DNA of 64,000 bases, taken from the NCBI GenBank assembly GCA_050084515.1, contig CM114271.1, positions 54,808,001-54,872,000 on the forward strand. The letters run 5' to 3'. Every line of letters starts with the position of its first letter. Position 1 is the stretch's first letter. Both the position numbers and the translations under genes were made by a program. Below the pieces are notes generated by a model. The model was not told the DNA's origin. It saw nothing but the letters and a program-made list of their open reading frames with translations, and made no database searches. Shown here in pieces: positions 17,391-28,375 of the stretch. The DNA comes from Blasia pusilla (Eukaryota; Marchantiophyta; Marchantiopsida; Blasiales).

Positions 17391-19404
17391 ACGAAAAATT
17401 CCAACCTCACCGAAAAGGCCGGTTATATCAACAGACGGAGCGGCTCCGTCTTTTAACCGCCCAATCAATTCTAGATTTGTGCTATGCCGAAGCAATCATT
17501 TCAAGCTCTCCTAGCGCGTCTTCCAGAGATTTGGGCCACGAGAAAGAGAAGCAATAGACTTCCACAGCTGTTGATCTGAGATGACTGGGATCTGTTTGGT
17601 CAGCGATCACGCTGTCCTTATCATATCGAGGCGCACTCAATTCGTAAGACAAGGATTCGCATAAGAATATAAGTGAGCGCAAACACATTTCAAAGTTTAG
17701 CAGTAAGAATCCAGTATGAACCTTCGTCGTCCTCCATTACAGTAGGCGTCAAATTTACGTCCAAATTCTACTCTCCCGTAAAAGTCCAAGCAAGATTATC
17801 ATATCTATCTTTACCATGCATATAACCGTTATGCGAATCATAATGGTTATATACAATAAACCATACGAAAATAGTTCGGAGGTTCGTGTTAGGCATGGAA
17901 AGAAGGCTAGAAATGAGCCTATTTTGAGGAATATATATCCATCCTAACCTTAAAACATTCATATCTATGTTTGAGAATGTGTAGAGTATCTTGCATATGT
18001 AAGGTATGAGTTCGGAGTCGCCTTACTGTAGGGGTCGTAATTAAAAGGGGATGGGTTTACAAGAAACCCTCCTCAAGTTCGATACTTGTCTTTTTAAAGG
18101 TCCTCTATGATAGACACTTGTTCTATTGAGATTAGAGATGTTATTTAAAGATAATAATTAAATTAAGGGGAACATTTATTCGTACTAGTATTCCTTATAT
18201 CATAACAAAAATGTGGCCCTCTACCTTTGGGCTAATCATTATAGTCGCTTGAAGGGCATTATCCTTGGTGTGTATTAGTTTGGAACTCCTTATTTGCTGC
18301 TTTAACGTGGACTCTAAGTTTTGTCATGTGCTTGTTGGTTGTGGGTAGAAGCGAACAAAGTTTTTTTTGGTGATTGCGAAGGTCGTTGGCCCTTGTTAGA
18401 AACATTGGATACAACTGTGAATGCAACATATATGAGCCTTTTGTGAGATGTTGGTTGTGTGGTAAAATTTGCAAGGTTGAGCTAATTATGATTTTATTTG
18501 CATGCGACGTTGCTAGCTAACAAAGTTAAACTCTTAGTATTGGAAATTGAGCTCTATACAATAATCCTTTTGAAGTACATAACTATTGCACCAAGCTTCA
18601 TTAGTTATGTACTTCACTTGAGATTCCTTACTCTAAAGATCTCTAGTCATAACTTGTAAGATAAGCAATTCGGTTGCATTCAATCGGAAGACCAATACCC
18701 GGCCTAATTGCAATAGTCAAATTTCCAATTGGTTGGGGCACCTTTACTCGAGAGCAAACATTATAGTTTTTCAAAAAACTAAGTAGATCAGGTAAGCGCT
18801 TCCACAACCAAAGTGAAGAAGGATCCAAATTATTCCCACATTTCTTGTTAATCATGAATAAGATTGTGACCGTAAGGAGGTACAATAAAACAACTTTGAC
18901 CTTGTCAATGATACAAAGCTTGGTATATTACTCTTTTAGATGGTCTTCTAGCTCTATGAGTAACCAAGGCTGAATAAGGTCATATGACTCCACAAGGTCG
19001 AAAAGCCAACCCTCTTGACATAGACCATCCCTTGAACTTAGAAAATTCCCTCCAAATCGCAACCCTTCTCTTCTCTTGTAGTTGTATATATAACTTAATT
19101 CTAATAGAAATGGACCATAAAATGAATGCATTCACAAATGATTGCCATGGCTTGGTTGTCAGCTAAGGATTAGTCCATCGTCATACAATTTTTTTCCCAA
19201 AGTTCATAACACCTTATATAGGTAGGGTGGGCAACTTGATATTTTCAGTAAGAGTGCACTGGAGAAATCTTGTCCTTGCAAGCTAATTGTTGAATCACAA
19301 GAACATCTGCCTACAAGATGCCACATACAAATAAAATTTTGGCAAACTATAACATGACTTCCGGTGGTTAAGATTGAGAGCAATAGGTTGCATGGTCAAT
19401 ACAA
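17391..19404. other. rsmG upstream region and intergenic DNA
   Basis: The rsmG promoter should lie near 17400-17700. A 68-codon minus frame at 17482-17688 starts with ATG and ends just upstream of the rsmG leader. It has no recognisable motif and is not called as a gene. An imperfect palindrome lies near 17820-17855. The remainder is AT-rich without coding signal. Confidence 0.45.
18571..18616. repeat. 15-bp perfect inverted repeat
   Basis: The arms 18571-18585 and 18602-18616 are exact reverse complements around a 16-nt loop, in AT-rich intergenic DNA. Confidence 0.9.
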
Positions 19405-19722
19405 GTGAAGTGGACAGATTTTTTAAGCGTGACTTCTGAACCTCACTAGCAACCCTACTATGTCACCCGGCGTCTTGCTGCCCGACCATTTGCCTACGGT
19501 GCTAACTACAGGTCTGCTTGACGCCGTCAACTCCATAGCCTCCCTCTTGTAGCCGCGACAGTGCCGTAGTAGTTGTGCGGCTATAGCCCATGACCTTGTC
19601 CGTGGAAGACTGCGTAGCAGCCGACCGTCTTCCATGCATGATTGCGTAGCAAGGAGTACTATCACGTCCGTGGTTACCATCAACAGAAGAGCCGTAGTGC
19701 CATCCTATGTTGTCCACTTCAC
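19405..19722. mobile_element. Possible small MITE-like insert, GC-rich, bounded by 12-bp inverted repeats
   Basis: The word GTGAAGTGGACA at 19405-19416 recurs as its exact reverse complement at 19711-19722. The 318 bp enclosed are clearly more GC-rich than the AT-rich DNA on both sides. An 86-codon minus frame inside resembles nothing known. No clear target-site duplication is visible, so this is tentative. Confidence 0.35.
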
Positions 19723-22278
19723 AATTCTAGAAATATTGAACATACAGAAGCAAATTACCATGCACACCATTGAACAAAAACACTTTCCTGGTTTCTTCTG
19801 AGTACGTCTATAGACAAGATGAACATTAATAATATAATTCGGCAAGATAAGTCCAAAAAAGATAGCGATATTGTTGCAACAATGTAAAATGCATAACATA
19901 AGTTGATAGTCTGTGTGTCAACAACATGCATGGGTACCCTAAACTTCAAGAGATAAAAAATGTGAGATCACGTTGCTCCAAGAAAAGGAGCTTGCTTAAC
20001 CCATAGACCTCACTACTTCACAATTGACAAGTATTCCAATTGTGAAATGTACACAATGAGTTCAATGTCATCAAGATATTGATGTACACAGTGTTGGCCA
20101 AGCACACAAAGTTCTATAGAAATCTCCCTTAGTTGATGATATACACGTATGATTTTTTCCACTCGATGGCCATCATTTCTGCCGACTTATTCCATTACTT
20201 CTCTCAAAATGTTGCTACGTTGCTCAACATGGACCAATTGACCTTGCACAACCTAAATGTTCTTGAGGGTTGCATAAAAAAAGAAGGTTTTGACAATATC
20301 AATAGAACATGCATTTAATCTTAGGACAAAAGATTGTTTGTTATGGTCCTAAGTATCAACAATATATGGAACCAATTAATTAAAAAGCTCAAAGTTGTAT
20401 ACACACAGTGACCCAAACTAAAATAAAGTACAAGTGTCATGTATATTCTAGTCTTGATAGAACATGACAAGCATATACTTCAGGATTAATGGCCATAATA
20501 CAAAGTTATAAACATGCTCAAAGTATTGAAGCTTATAGGCATTCTATGTAAATAGGAAGTCTATAGAGTGCATTTAGAGTAAGCATGCATGCAAAGGATC
20601 TACACAATTGTGTGCAAAATTTTTCTTAAGTTCCTAATATAAAAGAAATTTACTCTACTACCTTCTTTTTACCACATTCCCCAAGGTATATGTTGTAATA
20701 CACATGAACTCCTTGAAAATGGTATTACTATGTCATTTTGTAGGTAATTGATGTGCAAAAGCTATGAAAATTTAATATACATGATATAACTCCTCCTTCA
20801 TGTCAACAACTTGTACCATATTAAAATCTATGTCCTCAACTTAGAAGTCTATTATAGTCTACATACTACTCAAATGCTTATGAATTTCCTTGTATTTGTA
20901 ATCCAATGCCTCAATATTGTTTAGTGTTGCCTTGTAGATGTGAATGGGAACATTGTCACACATATAGATCTTTGACGTTGTGAGTGGAGAGATGCCGCCT
21001 CTTGAGTTTGAAATTTTACAAAGTCAGCCTTAATTGTACATCTACTACGTTATGCAACAATCAGAAACTCAACATCATCTATAGGTGGATGCCAGACGAT
21101 GTGTAGGATTAAAAGTTGGAAACTAAAGGGTTTAAACTTGGGCATGGACACAAAGTCAAAACATTCAAACTAGTAATCTATGCACAAAAAAACTAGAGTG
21201 AAAAATTACCATGCATAATTAATTGTACTTATTCTAGCAACATTCAAGAAAGAAATATCATTCAATGAAACATGGCCCAAGGCTATATATGAAGTACAGG
21301 GATACATATGCTATGCACTTCGTATTGCAAGCATTTACCCCATACAAGCATGGAAAGATACTTGAAAAATGCAGCTAGAAAAACAAGTCGTGCAAGACAC
21401 CTACGGATTACATAAACAAGTGATAGTGAATTGCAAGTTTAGGCACATCTATGCTATTATGTTAGTTATAGATCAATAAAGAAATCTACAACATGTAAGA
21501 ATTTGCAATGGAAGTAGAGGTATGATTACTAGCGGAGAGGATTGTGATCTTTAAAATACAAGCTAGAAGTTTGATGTAAAAGATAGCTTTTGAACTTGAG
21601 TTTTATTCAAAAACACCAAGTAATCACCACTTCATAATATTGGCCGTAATGGTGGTATGCCGCAATGTCATGTAAAATGTTACTACATGTAGGGAGTCAA
21701 ACGACATAACACAAAGCTGGAAGTTGAAGTAGTATGCTAACATATGTCGCTAATACCATAGCACCAAAATATTTTGGTAAAAAAAGTATGTATATCATAG
21801 CATTCTGAATGGTAAACATCCGGATCTATGATTTCCACAATTAGAAAAAAATTCTTCTTGCCAAAAAGTTAGTGTCGTAAGGCAATGCACATGCAAAAAA
21901 TAGAGGATACCATGGTTCAGTAAAAAAAGCGCTCTCTTCACAAGGAACCAATCTGGCCTAAAAGCTAGAACCGACTAACATAATGATAAGTACTGTGAAA
22001 ACATAAACATAAACATAAATGATGAGCATGAAGAATGCATGAATAAAGTATATTTCCTCTCATGAAGCTATGGACTATCATATGAAGGAACATCATTGTT
22101 GAGATGGATAGGAGAAGCATGAGAAGTGCCTTAAGGTATGTAACCACCTCCACTAGTCTTCTAGATTAGGGTGTTGGATTGTACCCCATGTGGCTTTGTC
22201 CACTGGTAGTAGATGTAGGGAAAATATCACCACTCTCCTAGGCAGATTTCCTTTGGGAGAGCAGACGGATCGCTTTTG
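19723..22278. other. AT-rich intergenic DNA
   Basis: No gene, RNA or transposon motif is recognisable. Open frames are short and scattered on both strands. Confidence 0.5.
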
Positions 22279-22322
22279 AAATCTTAACAAAAATTGTCAA
22301 AAATCTTAACAAAAATTGTCAA
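22279..22322. repeat. Exact 22-bp tandem duplication
   Basis: Two identical 22-bp units, 22279-22300 and 22301-22322, head to tail. Confidence 0.97.
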
Positions 22323-22429
22323 GGAAAACTTCATAATGACTTTGAGTTCATGGAACTGCTCTAACTCCCTAAGCTTGATCATCCTCTCGTTAAGCTTACC
22401 CAAGGGTTAGGCAGGGCCTCTTGAGGTGT

Positions 22430-22965
22430 CCGTTAGAGGCAAGAGGAGGCGGGAGGCTGGGAACCAAAGGCAGGAGGGGATGATCAAGCATTCGATTTTG
22501 AGGAGGGTGTGGCATATGTGTGCGAGGAGGCGGAGTGTGCACAAAACTAGGAGAGTTTGGCCAATTCTAGGAAGAGGTCGAGGAGGAGCTGGGTGGAAGG
22601 AGGCCGAAGGTGGGATCAAGCATTCAAGCTAGATTTTGTGCGGGAGTGTGTGGAGGTGAGAAGAAGGCAAGAGGAGGGCTCACAAGCCACGGGCGAGGAA
22701 GCAAGGCAAAAGTGTGGTGAGGAGAGCAAATTTTAGAGAGCTCAATCAACTTGGAGCTTGGAAGAGCTAGAGCTCGGATCGAGCTTGAGAGGAGGCAAGA
22801 GGTCAAAGGATGCGGCGAGGCAGGAGGAAGAGGCAGCAAGGCAAGAGTGTGCGGGAGTACATACAAGGAGGAGAGCTCGGATCAAGTTCGAGCAAGAGCT
22901 CAAGGAGGAGGCGGAAGGCAAGAAGAGGAGAGTGCAAGGAGAAGGGAGAGCTTGGATCGAGTTCC
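22430..22965 (+). repeat. Purine-rich imperfect minisatellite tract
   Basis: About 535 bp in which the + strand is mostly A and G. Recurring words include GAGCTCGGATC (near 22770 and 22875; a variant GAGCTTGGATC near 22947), AGGCAAGAGGAGG and GGAGGCGG. Spacing is irregular, roughly 80-105 bp. Charged pseudo-frames appear in several phases, as expected for a purine repeat. Confidence 0.7.
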
Positions 22966-23185
22966 AGGATGACCAAAATGGAAATCATGTGATGGAAAAG
23001 TGAGCTATTTACATATACACTTTGCAAAGCATAGTGATTATCCGTGAAGTGATGGCATGACCATGTCGGCAGTATTCACGCGTAGTGTTAGCTAGTCATG
23101 AGAGTTGTTGGAGGGGGGCACTCGTGCGAATAGTTGCATGGAAAAAGATATGTTCATCCATGGGATGGACATGTCCAATGGGTCT

Positions 23186-23793
23186 TGTCACATCAGAGTA
23201 TCCCATTAGGTTGAGATCTATGGTGGATACGATATAGGAGCCAACGGACTGTCTTGAGTGTAACTTCATCCCGAGGTGTCCGATGAGGTTTAAGATAGGT
23301 CTGTTGTGTGAGGAACGTTGTTTCTGACAACTTTCATGTTGAGGTCTTTCATAGCCGGGTGACTTGTTGAGCAGGTCACCCGCCCTTGGTAACATGTGTG
23401 CGTATGTTACTAGGAGGATATCTATTTTTAGGGGAAGAGCCTTGTGGCTCTTCCCAACCCTATATAAGGGAGGAAGATGGCTTTCCCAAGCCATCTTTCT
23501 CATGTTGGGCCGTTGAAGCATCTCTCTTGTTGTGTGTGGGATAGGACTAGGGTGATAGCGTCCAAATTTCCTGAGAGCAAGGGTGGACGAGGATCGATAT
23601 ACGTTGTAGATCAAGGAGTGGAGTTTTAGGCCGGGTGTGCCATTTTTACCACTCTTATGTGTGATCTCGATGTATATGTATGAGTTGATTTTTGTACATG
23701 TGTGGATCTACCGGTGTGTGGGAAAGATCGGTGTTGTGTGGCGTGGATGCGACCAACAATGTATGTTGTGTAACGAAGTGTATGTGTACGACA
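23186..23793 (+). mobile_element. LTR copy A of a ~600-bp LTR family (LTR-1)
   Basis: About 608 bp, TGTCACATC...TACGACA, similar along its length to the segments at 41562-42161 and 62037-62654 on the minus strand. A TATATAAG box lies at 23461-23468, followed at once by a conserved stem-loop (23474-23497). That layout fits an LTR promoter with R starting just downstream. No coding body of this family is attached, so it is a remnant. Confidence 0.8.
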
Positions 23794-23804
23794 GTCCCCC
23801 GCCT

Positions 23805-24546
23805 GGGTTTTCTCGATGTGGAGGTGGGACTTGGTTCGGGTTGCGAATCCTAACGTCAAACTCTCGATCCATTCCGTGCCCTTCAGTCGCCCCGCGGCGT
23901 CCCAAAGTGGGGTTCGAGTCTCAAGCACCCTTGGAGACCTTCCCCCTTACTAGTACTTCTAGGGATCTCCGCCCTCCCCCCACCTTTGGGGAAGAGACAC
24001 CCAAGCCCCTCTTTTTGGCCTTGAACCCGACTCCCCATACAATCATTTTTGGCCAATATCTCAGCCTCTACTTGTGCGTTTGCTGAGATCTTTGGTGCAT
24101 TGCAACCAAATTTGCATAAGCTTTCCAAATTCATCTTACTTATCCCAAAATAATCTTGGGACTAAAATTTATGGTCCAAAATAAAATAAAAACCCCATGT
24201 TCTCTCCAAATAGAAATAGACTTGAGTTTCATTACAATCAGGTAATACGTCCAGATTTTTTGCTAAAAAAATGCTAGTAAGGTTCCAAATCTAGTTCTCA
24301 CCTTTTGGCCACGTCTCATCTTAGACTCGACTCCTCTTAAGTCTGGGTTCGCATTTGGTTCCGGTTTCCTTAGTTGCGACCATTAATGCATGAAACACTC
24401 GAAACGCTAGCCTCACTCGCGTCTCGCACTTCTGTGTCCTAACTTGTCTCTTCTTGAGACCTCTCAAAAGCGCAAACCATCCTAGTGTGAGCCCGCTAGA
24501 GTTTGGATGTTCCGCTTGGCGCTCGTTTGGTTATGAGGGTGGCGAC
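23805..24546 (-). mobile_element. Fragment of a second LTR family (LTR-2)
   Basis: About 740 bp diverged but collinear with the reverse complement of the solo LTR at 44652-45680. Shared landmarks include TTACTAGTACTTCT, GGCCAATATCTCA and, at its right edge, GATGTTCC followed by GGTTATGAGG. It ends at GGCGACA (24546), the counterpart of the LTR-2 TG start. About 280 bp of its other end is missing. Confidence 0.7.
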
Positions 24547-24633
24547 ATTTTTGTTCAAGAAAATTTCTCTCTCTTCCTAACGTACTTGCACAAGTCATTG
24601 CCAAAAAGTTATTTTTGGGGGAAAGGTTATGTC

Positions 24634-24708
24634 AAGAAGATCAATATTGTTTGTTGTGTAGATATGACCAATGATGTGGATTGTATAGGGATGTGTATGT
24701 GCGCGACA
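24634..24708 (+). mobile_element. Terminal fragment of LTR-1
   Basis: About 75 bp matching the last part of LTR-1 (GTAGATATGACCA ... GTGTATGTGCGCGACA). Together with 23186-23793 it brackets the LTR-2 fragment, giving a composite remnant. Confidence 0.7.
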
Positions 24709-25854
24709 TTACTCTTAATGAATGTTTCTATGTATTGGGAGATTGAGAGGGGAAATTTTGCAAGAAGTAGGCCTGTATGTGACGTTAAGACTCTTGAAGC
24801 TTTTTTTTTTAGTGGTGTTGGGAATTGAGTAGGTTGCAACTTCCTTTTTCTTGACATCATTTTAATCCCTCAGCTCTAAGTAGAAAAGTTGGTACCATGG
24901 CAAGTCAACACCCCTAATGGTGCAACGTAATGACTCAATACAAGGTCTAGAAATGCATAACCGATCCTTCACTCACCCTGTCCAATAATACCACCAACAT
25001 AAGTTACATAACTTACTTGGAGAAACACATACTTATGATGACATCACATCATCAACAAAGGTCCATAAAAGTAATCCTTGTATCACTACATACTAAAGAG
25101 AGCAATGAAATTTTGAAATTGATGGAAAAATATTGGAGTGTTTCTTCATATTGGTTGTAGATATTTTAGCTTCATGCTATAGGTAGGTATTAGATTTGCA
25201 TGTAAGACAACCAATCCAAATCGTGGAACAATATATGTGCACATGACAATTTCCTCCCATGAAGATGGCATGTAACTAGAAAAGATGCCAATTGTAATAA
25301 ATATCGTGAGCCTTGTCATAAGCAAGCCTCTCTTTTCAATGTTTTAATTTAAAATTGAATTGGAAGTGCCAAAAAGCACTCATAATCTCACACCGATCAC
25401 ATATTTCACTAAGCTCTCATAGTGGACGCCAAAAATCCTGTGATGCAGCTCACCATTGGTCCCACACTACATGTAAATGTATCGTAATGGTAAGTGATAT
25501 TGACGACTACTCTCAAGGACAAAAAGACCGCTCTAGAGGACCACTATCCATTTTCCTTCATATCGAAATCGATCCTCGAAAGCTTGAATGCAAAGAAATG
25601 CTTAGAACCTTTTAAGTATCAAGTAAGAATGTTATCTGATGTAACTCTGTAGATGAATTTATATGATAAATCGAGGACTTCATACAGGAGAAAAAAAACT
25701 ATGCCTAAACTGAATGGCTAACAATAAAGATCCTAAATCTAGTTCTCTGACTTGTAAACTCCCATGTGTCACGTATAGGGAACTATGTACAGATGCCATG
25801 ACTAACTTTCAAAGGATCTCTGGATATCCGTCGAAGAGGTGTCTCAGACTGTAG
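24709..25854. other. Intergenic DNA, 3' flank of the PITP/DUF547 gene
   Basis: No gene is recognisable. The last 200-300 bases before 25855 probably hold the 3' UTR of the minus-strand gene. Short frames such as 25355-25615 (+) look like chance. Confidence 0.5.
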
Positions 25855-28375
25855 TCATATAGAACAACTGCCAGCAGTCGGAACCTTTTCGTAAAGGTAC
25901 CTGAAGCTCCAGTTATATGTTATGATGGCCACTCTTTTCCGTCTTCTTCTCTTCTCAATGCATTCCTGAACCAGAGCACTTTTTTCCTGAGGAAGTTGCA
26001 ACGCCGCCCACTCTAGCAGAGACTTGGCATTTTGTGAGAAGTCCCTGGCGTACCAGTGCAATATCTTTGGCAGGATAACTCTCTTGTGTCGAGTAAACCC
26101 GACGGTTGCAGACAAATAATCTCTGCAGGCGTCCTTCAACTCTGCTCGAACATTACTAGCTGTGTATGTCCTTACCTGTAGTTCATAATATACAGATAAC
26201 CCTAAAAGGAATAAGCAGATATCTCAATCAATCTCAAAGTCCTAAACCTTCTACAAGCTCTTCATGCCAGTAACAAAAGGCTGTCTACATCACAACGAGT
26301 CACTTTTAAAACTATTTCATTGCCCTTTTCTCAACCCTATGATTTCCAAAATTGTCTTCGCATCATAGAAACTTTTGACCTCCAGAGGGCTTGATTTGTC
26401 TCGCTGCGCTACGTTCTAGCAGGTAATAATGAAAAAATAACAGCTCATAACATTGACGGCGACAGACTCACGCACCCATCTGCAAGCTATTCATCAAACC
26501 AAATCTAATATCTACATAGTGGCAGTTTTTTTCTGACCTAAATTGAATTGGTTACAAATCTACGAATAGGCTCAGTCTCTCAGAAAAGCCTGGAATCTGA
26601 AATTTTATGACGTGATCAACGACGACGAGATGCATGAACTTATGAATAATCGCTTCCCATCGATATGTGTGCAGTGACTTTACCATGGGAGAGGAATGAC
26701 TTCCACAGCATAGAGCGAAGCTCACGAGAGGTTCGGGGAGTTCGAGGGCATATGCTTGACGTGCATCATGCTTTTTGTACTTTTGGACAGGTAGGAGGCT
26801 GGCCTGTTTCATAAAACATGGACGTAAGCTTCAAGAACAAACGAATTAAATTGGATTTCGTTAGAGGGCTTTGTGTATATACATGTACAGATCCATTCAT
26901 CCAATTAAGAGAAACGCTATGTGAGTGATCAAAAAACATACCAAAGCAGGTCGATAGGAGCATGCCCGCAGGATGGCGTGCTCAATAGCGAGAGCACTGA
27001 AGAGATGACCACCAACAATATATGCAGACTGTGCGACAAGCGTGGGAGTCAGTCCCAAATAATCCTTCTCAGGTAAATCGAGAACAATCTAAATCAGGCA
27101 CTCGTGTTTGAGAACCGACTAACTACCCTGTGAAAAGATGAATTTGCTTCTTCATGCATGCCTTGTGGCTTCTTCGAGGTTAGTAAATAGGAGGCAAGTG
27201 ATTCATAAACAAAAGTAACTTATGCCAAGTATGTTGAAATCAGAATTCTACTTCCTCTAGGATCTACTTTTAAAACTTTAAAATGATAGAAAGATAGTAG
27301 ATCCCGACAGGATCTTCCACTGAACCATGTACATGAGGGTAATCACTTACAAACCTGAAAAGAGCAAAACTGAAATGGATTGCATGTAGAACTGGTTTAC
27401 AACTTCTATTGAGAACTGGGTGCTTGAAAAGCAACACCTTATTAGAATACACAAGTCCTGAAGAGAGGTGGTTGAAACCAAGATGCAGGAGTTTGTGCTA
27501 GATTGGTACTTGGAGCATTCTCCACACCAATGCACATTCCTTCTTAGTTGATCAAGGCACCAGCAGAGGTTCAGGTATGTAGGAACTAATCTCAAAACCC
27601 ACAGCCTTAGAGTGCAGGAGTAGAAGTGAATCAAAGAAGAAGGGAAGAGAGGGGGAGTTAAATAATTTCCTACAAGAGACCAGGAGAAGGGACCACTGCA
27701 TGGTAAGGCAAGGTGGAAGGGCCAGCACAACAGGAGCAGGCCAACACACCAGGAATAGGCCAGCACATTATGAGCAGGACAGCACAACAGGCCAGCACAG
27801 CAGGGGTAGGCCAGCACACCATGTGCACAATTAAACATAACCAAAACTCACAAGAGTAGTTAAAGAGGTAACTAGTAAACTAACTTAGACTTGTAACTAT
27901 GATAAACTTTCAACCATAGTTTGCAGAACTAACCATAGTTAAAAAACTGGAAGAAAACAGCAGACAATTTTATGTGAAATCCTAACAAAGTATAGAAGAA
28001 ATAGCTGAGCTTTCTAGTAACCTTAATTCGGAGGGGCAATGATAGGTGATAAAGTCTAACCTTAGTCATAAGAGTGATGCGTTTGTAGTGACTCCCTGGT
28101 ATGCCTCGCATCAGATACGCCTGGAGAAACGACACCATCCCAAGATTTATGCGTTGCGAAATCTGCAGGCTTAAAGATCTAGACCTTAGAAGTCAAGGTG
28201 AATACATCTAGGGCTTGCGAGGGTAAAAAAAAACGGTCTCAATCGGTTGATTAAGTTTACATGCATCATGAGTGAATTGTACACATTTATCCAAAATGCC
28301 AAGCGCTGTTCGTGGGCCATGTCCCGTGGGTCCACGTGCTGCAAGTTCTCCACAAGCGCCCTGCCATCAACCGGC
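25855..28375 (-). other. DUF547 domain-coding exons
   Basis: Five exons from 28375 carry LAFWINVYNSLMMH, AYLMRGIPGS, SAYIVGGHLFSALAIEHAIL, LVSFALCCGSHSSPM and a C-terminal exon with YLSATVGF and ILHWYARDF, all hallmarks of DUF547 proteins. The preceding exon 29072-28678 adds the PNELSEEMV and DPYG motifs normally found upstream of DUF547. The coiled-coil segment usual at the N-terminus of seed-plant DUF547 proteins was not found. Confidence 0.93.

Noticed and set aside
23096-23614. 172-codon minus-strand frame
   Set aside because: It covers the LTR-1 promoter region in antisense and is not open in the other LTR-1 copies.
23905-23930. tRNA-like T-loop (GGTTCGAGTC)
   Set aside because: No acceptor, D or anticodon stem can be built around it, and it lies in diverged LTR-2 sequence.
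27347-27844. 165-codon minus-strand frame rich in Cys and Leu
   Set aside because: It lies in an intron and owes its length to the GGCCAGCACA repeat.
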